Assembly: GCA_016282745.1 (NCBI GenBank)
Contig: JAEELL010000039.1
Location: 1-53,713 of the forward strand
DNA length: 53,713 nt
Source: Lachnospiraceae bacterium
GTDB lineage: Bacteria > Bacillota > Clostridia > Lachnospirales > Lachnospiraceae
Direction: 5' to 3'
Below the pieces are notes generated by a model, which ran no database searches, was not told where the DNA came from, and saw only the letters and a list, made by a program, of their open reading frames with translations. Numbering within the stretch: position 1 is the stretch's first letter; each line of letters starts with the position of its first letter. This document shows positions 6,847 to 15,358 of this stretch, in pieces. The position numbers were made by a program, and so were the translations under genes.

Positions 6847-7641
6847 ATGTTTATTGAAGAAAGACATCAGGCTATATTGGCTTGGTTAAATGAGAAAGGA
6901 AGTATTACTAACGGAGATATTCAGGAACAGTTTGGGGTTAGTTATGATTCAGCAAAGAGAGACTTAAGAATATTAGAAGAAAAGGGGTTATTAAAAAGAA
7001 CTCATGGTGGAGCATTACCACTCCATCAAGTCGCTATTGGTAGACTGGCAAAAAAAACGGTAAAAGATATTGAGTCTATTAAAGAGAACTACCTATTGAT
7101 TGCATTAAAGGCGGTTTCAATGATAAAGGATAACGATGTCATATTTTTGGCTTCGGCTACGGTGTGCTATTTTATGGCACAAAATCTTCCTGATAATATT
7201 AGAATTAGGGTTGTAACAAATTCTATTGTTATTGCAGAGGAATTAAGAACAAAAGACAATGTATCGGTTATTTTGTTAGGTGGTGAAATGGATAATAAGG
7301 GAAACTGTTATGATGCTATAGCTGTAGAGACAGTGAATCGTCTACGCTTTGATAAATGTTTCATCACATCAGCATTTATTTCCGCTAAATTTGGTTTATC
7401 AATTCAAAGAACGGCTGCAATCAGTTTCTATAGTGCAGTAATCAATAGTTCGAAGCAAACAATTGGTTTGTTCCCGAAAGAAAAGATAGGATTTGATTCT
7501 ATCGTTAGTATTTGTCCGGCAGAAAGGTTGAATATAATGATTACTGACTGGGATGCTTCAGAAGATGACTTGAAGTTATTTGATGAGAAGGGGATTGAGA
7601 TTGTGATTGTGGAAAAGGAAGATGATCAAGGGATGGAGTAG
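6847..7641 (+). CDS. DeoR-family transcriptional regulator
   Basis: The 264-residue protein opens with a DeoR-type helix-turn-helix (about residues 5-58: RHQAILAWLNEKGSITNGDI, then SYDSAKRDLRILEEKGLLKR and THGGA). A DeoR C-terminal effector domain follows with the VTNSIVIAEEL and ILLGGEMD motifs. This family usually responds to a sugar phosphate or nucleoside phosphate. The ATG at 6847 is chosen because AAGGAG lies 7 bp upstream; an earlier in-frame ATG at 6802 has no binding site. The regulated operon is not evident, because the next gene is unrelated and a terminator follows. The upstream isomerase-like gene is a possible target. Confidence 0.85.
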   Translation: MFIEERHQAILAWLNEKGSITNGDIQEQFGVSYDSAKRDLRILEEKGLLKRTHGGALPLHQVAIGRLAKKTVKDIESIKENYLLIALKAVSMIKDNDVIFLASATVCYFMAQNLPDNIRIRVVTNSIVIAEELRTKDNVSVILLGGEMDNKGNCYDAIAVETVNRLRFDKCFITSAFISAKFGLSIQRTAAISFYSAVINSSKQTIGLFPKEKIGFDSIVSICPAERLNIMITDWDASEDDLKLFDEKGIEIVIVEKEDDQGME

Positions 7642-7725
7642 AAAATGTAGAGTTGAATAATCTGTTAATACAATGATAGGAAAAATGAAGGAGAACTTCC
7701 AAAGGAAATTTATGTACTTAAGGGG

Positions 7726-7767
7726 CTCCCCCGGTATCCCCAAATGGGTATCGGGGGAGTTTTTTTG
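7726..7767 (+). terminator. Intrinsic terminator after the DeoR gene
   Basis: A long GC-rich hairpin (CTCCCCCG on the left, CGGGGGAG on the right, with a further imperfect GTATCCC/GGGTATC stem) ends in a run of seven T. Confidence 0.85.
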
Positions 7768-7945
7768 AGGATATAATGTAAGTGAAAAGTGAATAAGTAC
7801 AAGATTGGAATTTTTATAATCATAAATGATAATCTTGTGCAGCAAACAGATTGATGTTATGGAAATCAAAGACAAAAGTGACAATAGTACATTAAAAGAA
7901 AAAATGTTATAATTATGTCTAGGAAGGGGGCTGTTAGCTCCTTTT

Positions 7946-8062
7946 ATGTTGCTTGATCACAGAGATGACCATCTGCTGTTTGAGTATGATCTGGAAAATC
8001 CACTTATCAATATACTCACTATGGATGGTGCAGATTTCTACGAGGCAAGTGGTGTGTGTTAG
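7946..8062 (+). CDS. Possible 38-residue peptide or gene fragment
   Basis: The frame encodes MLLDHRDDHLLFEYDLENPL and continues to DGADFYEASGVC. The composition is protein-like and not obviously random, but it is short. The potential ribosome binding site AGGAAGGGGG (7921-7930) is buried in a 9-bp hairpin (7924-7932 with 7936-7944). It may be the start of a truncated gene or a hairpin-controlled small protein. It lies 40 bp before the DUF4298-like gene. Confidence 0.3.
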   Translation: MLLDHRDDHLLFEYDLENPLINILTMDGADFYEASGVC

Positions 8063-8102
8063 AATAAAGTATAACAGAATCTTTTTTTGCGGAGGAAACA
8101 AA

Positions 8103-8405
8103 ATGTCAGATAATATTGAGAACTCCATTAATCGTATTATAAAAATGGAAATGATATTTGATGAGGCACAAGAGAAGATACAGCAATTGGAAAATGCGAT
8201 TGAAGAAGTTACAAGTATTCAATCTGAAATCCGGAAACTGGAAGAATACTATCAGAGCAAAGAATGGAAGGAAGACTTCAAGCTTGACGAGAGTGGAGAA
8301 CTACCAAAGGACTTAAAGAGAGGTGTCCTATCGGAAGATGGAATATATAATCTTCTTGAGAAGAACAGCGACTTGGATAAACTAATAAAAGAAGAAATAG
8401 ATTAA
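8103..8405 (+). CDS. DUF4298-like coiled-coil protein
   Basis: The 100-residue product is highly charged and helical (NSINRIIKMEMIFDEAQEKI, then a heptad-like stretch to SIQSEIRKLEEYYQSKEWKE), ending in YNLLEKNSDLDKLI. This matches the look of the small DUF4298 family, which has no known function. The ATG at 8103 follows GGAGG by 6 bp; the frame is open further upstream but without a start signal. It precedes the glucanase gene by 70 bp, and no terminator is evident between them. Confidence 0.65.
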   Translation: MSDNIENSINRIIKMEMIFDEAQEKIQQLENAIEEVTSIQSEIRKLEEYYQSKEWKEDFKLDESGELPKDLKRGVLSEDGIYNLLEKNSDLDKLIKEEID

Positions 8406-8475
8406 TTTTGTGGAAGAATAATTGGATAAAAGAAATAAAAAAATACAATAAGGGGATTAAAGAAAGGAATAAGAA

Positions 8476-11133
8476 ATGAATAGACATTTATTTAAAAAGC
8501 ATATGGCATTGTTAATGTGCGTAGTTATGTTGGTCGCAGGTATAGCGGTAAAACCCAATAATGTTGTAAGGGCAGAAGGTAATACAACGATTTATTTTTT
8601 GAACACCAAGTCATGGTCTGATTTGTACGCATATGTTTACATGGAAGGAAACAATTATGTACTGGGAGGATGGCCGGGAACCAGACTTTCAACTGCAAAT
8701 AATCAGGGAGATAACTGGTGGAAGGTGGATGTTCCGGTGGATGCTTCGGTGGCTGGATTTAATATAATCATATCTGCAAACGGATCACAGAGTAACAGAG
8801 TTGAGGCGTATATATCAAGTAATAACTACACATATCTGACAGCAGAAAACTCTACCTTGTACTCTTCTTCCAAAGCTGCTGAAATAGGTGCAGGGATAAA
8901 TGAAAATCCTACAAATAAGGAATACTACATTAACACCTCGGGAGTAGGTGCGGATATGCCATACATTACATATCAGGCTGAGAAGGCGCAGACCAATGCA
9001 TCGGTACTCGCACCGGCTACTGATTATATGTCATCAGTTCAGTCTGAGGCAAGTGGCAGATCAGCGGTGAAACTTGCAAATACAGGTGATTATGTTGAGT
9101 TTACATTGCAGGAAAGTGCCAACGCAATGGTTGTAAGATATTGTATGCCGGACAGTGCAGATGGAGCAGGAAATACTGCAACTCTAAGTTTGTATGTTGA
9201 TGGAAACCACAACAGAGATATGTGGCTGACATCAACTTATGCGTGGGTATACGGCTATTATCCTTATTACAACACTCCAAGCCAGGGAAGAGCACATCGA
9301 TTTTTTGATGAGAGCAGACTGATGTTTGGACAGACCTACGGTAAAGGGACAAAAATCAGGCTTCAGAAAGATAATGATGATGATGCGAGTTATTATATTA
9401 TTGATTTTATAGAATGTGAGTTGGTAGATAATCCAAAAGCAAAACCACAGAATGCACTTTCAATAACTGATTACGGAGCTGTGGCAAATGATGGAGGAGA
9501 TGACTACAATGCTATATCTTCATGCATTAATGATGCAAGAAACAGAGGCATGGAGGTGTGGATTCCTGAAGGGAGATTTATAAATAACACAACCAGAACA
9601 ATTGATTCAAGAGGAGTGACAATAAGAGGAGCTGGAATGTGGTATTCTGAAATCTATGGATATGGAGCTGCATTTGGCTTTTCAGGTTCCTCGAAGTTCT
9701 ATGATTTTGCAGTGACCGGAGACAGAACAATCAGACGAGACAGTGAGGATCCTGCGGCATTTGGTGATGCCGGAAGTTCAAATAATATTGTGATAGAAAA
9801 TATTTGGATGGAACACGTAAAGGTAGGAGTGTGGTCCGGAAATGTTGAGGGAATGGTGATTCGCGGATGTAGAATCAGAGATACATATGCCGACGGAATT
9901 AACCTCTGTTCATCAACAAATAACTCGAGAGTTGAGAATAACAATATCAGAAATACCGGAGATGATGGAATGGCAATTTGGCCATGGATGGGAAACTGCA
10001 GTGGAAATGTTATAACAAGAAATACGGTGCAGCTTCCAATGCTTGCAAACTGCTATGCTGTGTACGGTGGAGGAAATAACACCTTTACATACAACATTGC
10101 AGAGGACAGCGTAAACAACGGCTCCGGATTCTGCATTGGTTCTGATTATGATACTTCAAACGGATATACCGGCGAGACTGTATTTAACAATAATCTGCTT
10201 ATAAGATGTGGTTCTCTTCAGACAGATTACAATTATCCTGTGGGAGCAATCTGGGTATGGGGAACAAAATATCAGATTAACGGAACTTATACAATCAGCA
10301 ATAACAGAATATATAACAGTTCATACGAAGGTATTTTGATAGACGGATACAGTGATATTTCAGGGCTTACAATAAGCGATAATAAAATAATTGATTGCAG
10401 TGACGGAGTGTATGTGAGAGGAAACTATCCGGTGAACCTGACCTTGAAAGATATCGGAGTTGGTGATTACCGCGGCAATCTGCTTCTGAATGAGGCATCA
10501 AATGCAAATGTAAATTTGCAGGGGAAAGGTGTCTATGAATTGAATGAAAGCGAAATCGAGACGGAACCGGAAACTGAGATAGAGACAGAAACTGAGTCGG
10601 AAACCGAAACGGAATCTCAATCGGAATCAGAGTCTATGAAACCGGAGACAGTGGAGATAAACGGTTGTCAGATTAGTACAACGTCATATGGCCTCAGATG
10701 CTTGTACACTGCAAGAAATGAAATTGGAAATCAAACAGTAACTGAGGTTGGTCTCATATATGCATTGGCAGATTATGTTAAGGACAGTGATGTTGTAATT
10801 ACAAATAATTCAGAAAATGTAAAGAGTTTTGCGGCAACACAGTTTGGAAAGACAAGTTTTCATTTAGGAGATGATACATCCACAACTTATGCAATGACTA
10901 TGAAATTTGCAGTGGCAAATGCAGCAGAATTCACTGAAAACATGGCAATTAGAGCATATGCGAAGACATCAGATGGCACGGTATATTACAGTGATATTGT
11001 AAGGACATCTGTTTGCGAAGTTGCAGAAAGTCTTTACTATGGTTTAAAAATGCCAACAGTGGAGGGGCATGAATATTTGTATAATAATATTATCAGGGTT
11101 GCAAAACCCGATGCAGGTATTATCTACAGATAA
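8476..11133 (+). CDS. Secreted GH87-like alpha-1,3-glucanase with carbohydrate-binding modules
   Basis: The 885-residue protein starts with a signal peptide (about residues 1-34, cleavage near VVRA-EG). Domains in order are a CBM26-like starch-binding region (35-150; NTKSWSDLYAYVYMEG), a CBM6/35-like module (about 155-320) and a right-handed beta-helix (325-690). Then come an acidic Glu/Thr/Ser linker (about 691-722) and a C-terminal domain (730-885). The helix carries ADGIN with D473 and GDDG with D496/D497. The spacing of 23 and 24 residues equals that of the three catalytic aspartates known in GH87 alpha-1,3-glucanases, as I recall them. A pectin or other polysaccharide lyase is the alternative. 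The C-terminal domain recurs in the secreted protein at 23142-24503. I see no LPXTG motif or S-layer repeats. Confidence 0.75.
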   Translation: MNRHLFKKHMALLMCVVMLVAGIAVKPNNVVRAEGNTTIYFLNTKSWSDLYAYVYMEGNNYVLGGWPGTRLSTANNQGDNWWKVDVPVDASVAGFNIIISANGSQSNRVEAYISSNNYTYLTAENSTLYSSSKAAEIGAGINENPTNKEYYINTSGVGADMPYITYQAEKAQTNASVLAPATDYMSSVQSEASGRSAVKLANTGDYVEFTLQESANAMVVRYCMPDSADGAGNTATLSLYVDGNHNRDMWLTSTYAWVYGYYPYYNTPSQGRAHRFFDESRLMFGQTYGKGTKIRLQKDNDDDASYYIIDFIECELVDNPKAKPQNALSITDYGAVANDGGDDYNAISSCINDARNRGMEVWIPEGRFINNTTRTIDSRGVTIRGAGMWYSEIYGYGAAFGFSGSSKFYDFAVTGDRTIRRDSEDPAAFGDAGSSNNIVIENIWMEHVKVGVWSGNVEGMVIRGCRIRDTYADGINLCSSTNNSRVENNNIRNTGDDGMAIWPWMGNCSGNVITRNTVQLPMLANCYAVYGGGNNTFTYNIAEDSVNNGSGFCIGSDYDTSNGYTGETVFNNNLLIRCGSLQTDYNYPVGAIWVWGTKYQINGTYTISNNRIYNSSYEGILIDGYSDISGLTISDNKIIDCSDGVYVRGNYPVNLTLKDIGVGDYRGNLLLNEASNANVNLQGKGVYELNESEIETEPETEIETETESETETESQSESESMKPETVEINGCQISTTSYGLRCLYTARNEIGNQTVTEVGLIYALADYVKDSDVVITNNSENVKSFAATQFGKTSFHLGDDTSTTYAMTMKFAVANAAEFTENMAIRAYAKTSDGTVYYSDIVRTSVCEVAESLYYGLKMPTVEGHEYLYNNIIRVAKPDAGIIYR

Positions 11134-11311
11134 CAACTGCACTTGATACTGTTTTTCCTTCTTGTTGTAGAATAAAGTTAAAAATGCTCATTAAAGATTT
11201 GCAATATGAATGATTATAATCTGCTTTGCAAACCTTTGGTGGGCATATTTTGTTAAATGTGATATGGTAAGTATTATAAAAAAGCAAATAAGAAAACTAG
11301 GGGAGAAAAGA

Positions 11312-11923
11312 ATGGATGAAAAAGTGTTTGATTTTTCAGAGTATTTAGAGTGTACGCCGTATGTAAATTTTAACAACGAGTCAGTTAAGACCAAAGCAGA
11401 TGAACTGAAATCATCAGCTGATTCTGAAGTCGGACTTATTAGAAATACATATTTATTTGTCAGGGATGATATAAAACACAGTTGGGATGCACAGGATAAA
11501 AGAGTTACTGTTACAGCAGCTGACGTCTTAAAGGAAGGAGTTGGAATATGCTGGTCAAAAGCAAATCTGCTTGCAGCACTTCTTCGTGCGAACGGCATCC
11601 CGTCAGGATTCAGCTATCAGAAATTAACTTTGTTCGATACCCCTGAGCATGGGTATTGCATTCATGCTTTGACTACGGTTTATATTTCCTCAATGGATAA
11701 GTGGATACGACTTGATGCGAGAGGAAATAAAGAAAACGTTGCTGCAGAGTTTTCTGTGGATGAAGAAATCTTGGCTTTTGAAGTGAGAACTCAATTGGGG
11801 GAGGTTGATTATCATGATAACAACGCGGGACCAAGTGAGAAACTAATGGAAGTGTTAAAGACAAGTAATGATGCATTGGATATGTATGTGCACAGATTGC
11901 CGGAGGATTTATATGAAGACTAG
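11312..11923 (+). CDS. Transglutaminase-like cysteine peptidase domain protein
   Basis: The 203-residue protein has a transglutaminase/protease-like core. The triad is C80 in GICWSKANLLAALLRANGIP, H118 in YCIHALTTVY and D135 in IRLDARGN, in the usual order and spacing. It has no signal peptide or membrane helix and is probably cytoplasmic. The ATG at 11312 follows GGGGAG; the frame extends upstream but without a start signal. The downstream gene overlaps it by 11 bp, which implies translational coupling to a small membrane protein. Confidence 0.8.
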   Translation: MDEKVFDFSEYLECTPYVNFNNESVKTKADELKSSADSEVGLIRNTYLFVRDDIKHSWDAQDKRVTVTAADVLKEGVGICWSKANLLAALLRANGIPSGFSYQKLTLFDTPEHGYCIHALTTVYISSMDKWIRLDARGNKENVAAEFSVDEEILAFEVRTQLGEVDYHDNNAGPSEKLMEVLKTSNDALDMYVHRLPEDLYED

Positions 11924-12098
11924 TACAATGGAAACAAAAATAAATTCAGTAAATTATGGCGGTAAGTGGATTGCAGTTTCATTGTTTATTGGAGGTGCAA
12001 TTCCTTTTGTTATATGGTTAGTTTCCCACAAGTTTTTGTGGGGATTTTGTGTTGTGGGAGTATTACTTTTAACTGCATTAGATTTGATTCGCCCATAA
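11913..12098 (+). CDS. Small membrane protein
   Basis: The 61-residue protein has two hydrophobic segments (about residues 18-33 and 40-56) separated by SHKFLWG. The ATG at 11913 lies inside the end of the transglutaminase-like gene, with GGAGG 6 bp upstream. I do not recognise the family. Coupling to the upstream gene suggests a shared role. Confidence 0.65.
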   Translation: MKTSTMETKINSVNYGGKWIAVSLFIGGAIPFVIWLVSHKFLWGFCVVGVLLLTALDLIRP

Positions 12099-12131
12099 TA
12101 GCAGATGATTATGCGAAGGAGAATGACAGAT

Positions 12132-12959
12132 ATGAGAACACTTTATGTTTCAGATTTAGACGGAACTCTGATGCGTGATGACAAGACATTGTCAGATAAG
12201 ACGGTTGAAATTATTAATAAATTGATTGAAGAGGATGTGTGTTTTACATATGCTACGGCTCGCTCAATAAAAAGTGCAAGGGAGATAACAGGAAGGTTGA
12301 ATCTGAAATTGCCGGTTATTACTAGAAACGGAACGGCATTAGCAGATAATAAAACAGGCAAGATAATTAAGAGAGCAATTTTTTCTGTCGACGAGATAGA
12401 AAAAATAAAAAACGAACTTCCGGAACTATATGAGTGTGGATTTGTTTCATCATATTTTGGAGATGAAATGATGAAAGTTTGCTTAAAAGGACAGCATTCA
12501 TTTGGAATGGAAAAGTATATCAAAGATCATAAAGATGATTCCAGAATGAAGCAGGCAGATTCTATAGAAGAAATGTTTGAGGGAGAACCGGGATATATTA
12601 CAGTTATAGATGATAAGGATAAACTTGAGAATGCATACGAGAGGATGAAAGAATATCCGAATTGGGAATGTGTGTTTCAAAAGGACCAATACGGTGATGA
12701 GTACTGGCTTGAGATTTGTCCTGACAACAGTACCAAAGCAAAAGCAATAATGAAATTAAAAGAAGAAATAGGCGCAGACATGTTGGTAGTATTTGGAGAT
12801 TCTGTAAATGATATTCCAATGTTTGAAATTGCTGATGAATCATATGCGGTTGAAAATGCACTTGATGAAGTTAAGAAAATAGCAACCGGCGTTATCGGAA
12901 GTAATAATGATGACTGCGTTGCATCATATATAAGTTCTAAAACAAAGGTACTGTTATGA
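12132..12959 (+). CDS. Cof-type HAD-superfamily phosphatase
   Basis: The 275-residue protein has the HAD catalytic motif VSDLDGTLMRDD (nucleophile D8, acid D10), motif II within ATARS and motif IV VVFGDSVNDIPMF. A large C2B cap lies between motif II and motif III, as in the Cof/YkrA group. Such enzymes dephosphorylate sugar phosphates, FMN or PLP; the substrate is not predictable. The ATG at 12132 is preferred because GAAGGAG lies 10 bp upstream, while the ATG at 12123 is too close to it. It follows the small membrane protein by 33 bp. Confidence 0.85.
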   Translation: MRTLYVSDLDGTLMRDDKTLSDKTVEIINKLIEEDVCFTYATARSIKSAREITGRLNLKLPVITRNGTALADNKTGKIIKRAIFSVDEIEKIKNELPELYECGFVSSYFGDEMMKVCLKGQHSFGMEKYIKDHKDDSRMKQADSIEEMFEGEPGYITVIDDKDKLENAYERMKEYPNWECVFQKDQYGDEYWLEICPDNSTKAKAIMKLKEEIGADMLVVFGDSVNDIPMFEIADESYAVENALDEVKKIATGVIGSNNDDCVASYISSKTKVLL

Positions 12960-12963
12960 TTAG

Positions 12964-13260
12964 AGAAAATAGAAAACCAACAGTAAGCCGAAAAATAGAA
13001 TACTGTTGAAACAACAGAAAATAGAAAACCAACAGTAAACCGAAAAATAGAATACTGTTGAAACTACATAAAATAGAAAACCAGCAGTAAACCGGAAAAA
13101 AAGATTACTGTTGAAATTGCAGAAAATAGAAAAACAACAGTAAGTCGGAAAAAAGATTACTGTTGAAATTGCAGAAAATAGAAAACCAACAGTAAGCCGA
13201 AAAATAGAATACTGTTGAAACAACAGAAAATAGATAACCAACAGTAAGCAGGAAAAAATG
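12964..13260. repeat. Tandem array of about 5.7 hairpin-forming 52-bp units
   Basis: Five full units (12964-13015, 13016-13067, 13068-13120, 13121-13172, 13173-13224) and a partial sixth (13225-13260) fill the space between the HAD gene and the histidine kinase gene. Each full unit contains CAACAGTA and TACTGTTG (or CAGCAGTAA and TTACTGTTG), an inverted repeat with a spacer of about 15 bp. In units 1 and 5 the right arm can instead pair with the next unit as CTGTTG-AAA-CAACAG. Units 3 and 4 differ in several bases but keep the pairing, which suggests selection for structure. It is not CRISPR-like, since there are no unique spacers. The minus-strand frame through it is a by-product of the repeat. 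Confidence 0.9.
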
Positions 13261-13275
13261 ATAAAAATAAAATTC

Positions 13276-13298
13276 ATGTGTACAAATAGAGTACACAT
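13276..13298. promoter_or_regulatory. Inverted repeat upstream of the kinase operon
   Basis: ATGTGTAC (13276-13283) and GTACACAT (13291-13298) form a perfect 8-bp inverted repeat with a 7-bp spacer, 47 bp before the kinase start codon. It is a candidate operator, possibly for the operon's own response regulator. Confidence 0.45.
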
Positions 13299-13344
13299 CG
13301 CCATGATATCTTTTGTTCTGTAAGAATCAGAAAGGGGATAAACA

Positions 13345-15276
13345 ATGAGAAAGTGGTTTAGAGAAAATAGAATACCTGTAATCATTGAAGTAATCGTTTT
13401 GGTATTTACAATCTTGCTTGCTATCATATCTTATTTTGATTATAAGAAAGATGTAATAGATATCCAAACCGAACAAAATGATAATTTGTATCAAAAGTTA
13501 GCAAGACTAAAAAATACAAATCTGAGAGTAGATTGGGCAAGACGATTGTTGGAAGAAAGTATTTATATGGAACCATCTTATGATCCGGATAGCAGAAGTG
13601 TTAATGAATATGAATTATATGTTCCGTATGATACGCGTGGAATTAAGAAACACAAATATAATTTTCCATATGCAATAACCTATGAATTGTATGATGCAAA
13701 GGGTAATTTGCTTTTTGATAACAGTAAGGAAAAATATATATCAATTAGTTGGGAAAAGGTATCCAATCAGGAAGAAGACTGGGAATTTGCAAAAAATGAA
13801 GACGCATATGAGTATGAGGATGCAGTCACTTATGATTTGAATGTTCAGTTTTCACAGAAGCAGCTTGAAGAGATTAATAGTATTCAACAAGAAAATGAAA
13901 AGTATTATTACGAAAACTGGAAGAAGAATAGTTTCGGTAGGAGTGTTTCAAATGTGGAACTCGATACGACTACAGAATGTATAAAAATCACAGGATACTA
14001 CGAAGAGAATCAGGAACATAAATTATTTACCGTTGTAAGTGTTAGTTTGCGGGATAAAAAAGAAAAAAAAGAAGTTGAAATATCAAATGAAGAGCTTTTG
14101 AAAAAAGCAAATGGAAAATTGATAGAGAAATACAATATACAATTTGCAAACAGATTTAGAGATGATATTATCGCAAATAAGGCTGAAATGGGAAGAATTG
14201 ACTGGTTTAAAGTTCAGTACAGCGGAATAGCAAATCATCTGGAGAGCGATAAGAAATCCCTTGATATCGCAAAAAAATATTTTGATACTGAATTAAAGAA
14301 TATCGACATTAAAAAAGTATCAGAAGCTTTCGAACCTTCAGGAAATCCGCACAATAATATATTTCATGTTCATTATGATACTTTTGCAGGTAAGAAAGAT
14401 GAAAATAATACATTGATTTCATATTGTGCAGTTAATTTGGGAGATGAAGGAGTAGGAGAACAGAGTGTAGTTGGTATTAAGGCGGCTATGTGTGTGAATG
14501 TTCCGTTGTGTGTATTTAAGTGCACATTTTTCCCGACACAGACATTAATAACAATCATTCTTTTACAAATATTTGCAGCAGTGTTGATTTTTATTGCAAA
14601 AAGATATAACAGAAAGACAAAGGAAGTTCAGGAAACAAAAAGTATGTTTGTCAATGCAATTGCTCATGAAATGAAAACACCTACCGCAGTAATTGTAAAT
14701 GCCTCAGAATGCATTAAAGAAGGGATTCATCCTGAGAAGCGAGAACGATATCAGGACATAGTGTATGACGAGGCCGGCCATATAGCAGAACTTGTAAATC
14801 ACATGCTGATGTACACCAGAGTGACCGATTCCGATTACAAACCTATAAAAGAACCGTTGGTGTTAAATGATATAGTCAAAGAGGTTTGTGAAAGATTTAG
14901 TGTTTTGACAGAAAACAAAAAAATAAAGATAGAACTGGTTGAGTATGAAAAATTTAAACTGACAGGAGATAGAAAACTCCTTGAGATGGTGGTTGATAAT
15001 TATATTTCAAACGCTGTCAAGAATTGCAAGGAACACGGCAAAATAATTATTACTATTGATGCAGCGCATTTCAGAGTGTTTAATGAAGGAGAACATATTG
15101 CGCGCGAGGACATTCACAAAATTTGGGAGCCTTTGTACAAAGCGGATGAAGCCAGAAGCAGAGATGACGGCTTATCGGGAATGGGACTTGCCATAAGCGC
15201 CGGAATACTGAAGCTCCATCATTTGAAATATGGAGTGGAAAATGTTGAAGGTGGAGTTGAGTTCTATATCAAGTAG
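13345..15276 (+). CDS. Sensor histidine kinase 1
   Basis: The 643-residue protein has a transmembrane helix near residues 9-31, a large external domain (about 32-390) rich in acidic and aromatic residues, and a second helix (TLITIILLQIFAAVLIFIAK, about 396-416). The cytoplasmic part has the H-box AIAHEMKTPTAV with H441. It is followed by an HATPase with ADEARSRDDGLSGMGLAISA as the G-box region; the N-box is VVDNYISNAVKN. It belongs to the HisKA class. The ATG follows AAAGGGG. It forms an operon with the response regulator and a second kinase, which is a paralogue with near-identical DNA in the ATP-binding end. Confidence 0.9.
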   Translation: MRKWFRENRIPVIIEVIVLVFTILLAIISYFDYKKDVIDIQTEQNDNLYQKLARLKNTNLRVDWARRLLEESIYMEPSYDPDSRSVNEYELYVPYDTRGIKKHKYNFPYAITYELYDAKGNLLFDNSKEKYISISWEKVSNQEEDWEFAKNEDAYEYEDAVTYDLNVQFSQKQLEEINSIQQENEKYYYENWKKNSFGRSVSNVELDTTTECIKITGYYEENQEHKLFTVVSVSLRDKKEKKEVEISNEELLKKANGKLIEKYNIQFANRFRDDIIANKAEMGRIDWFKVQYSGIANHLESDKKSLDIAKKYFDTELKNIDIKKVSEAFEPSGNPHNNIFHVHYDTFAGKKDENNTLISYCAVNLGDEGVGEQSVVGIKAAMCVNVPLCVFKCTFFPTQTLITIILLQIFAAVLIFIAKRYNRKTKEVQETKSMFVNAIAHEMKTPTAVIVNASECIKEGIHPEKRERYQDIVYDEAGHIAELVNHMLMYTRVTDSDYKPIKEPLVLNDIVKEVCERFSVLTENKKIKIELVEYEKFKLTGDRKLLEMVVDNYISNAVKNCKEHGKIIITIDAAHFRVFNEGEHIAREDIHKIWEPLYKADEARSRDDGLSGMGLAISAGILKLHHLKYGVENVEGGVEFYIK

Positions 15277-15333
15277 AATTCTATATTAAGTGGAGTTTGG
15301 TATTAAGTGGAGCTTAGTGTTAAGTAGAGTTTT
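15261..15333 (+). repeat. Degenerate 17-19 bp repeats over the end of kinase 1
   Basis: The DNA encoding the last residues (FYIK) and stop is repeated about three more times downstream as variants of TATTAAGTGGAGTT. It looks like slippage or duplication that extended the intergenic gap. Confidence 0.6.
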
Positions 15334-15358
15334 ATAATTTGTGGAAGAGGATAGTGTG

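Noticed and set aside
12964-13260. CRISPR array
   Set aside because: Whole 52-bp units repeat without unique spacers, and no cas genes are present.
12960-13427. Long minus-strand frame across the 52-bp repeats encoding phenylalanine-rich repeats
   Set aside because: It is a by-product of the AT-rich repeat, has no ribosome binding site and overlaps the start of the kinase gene.
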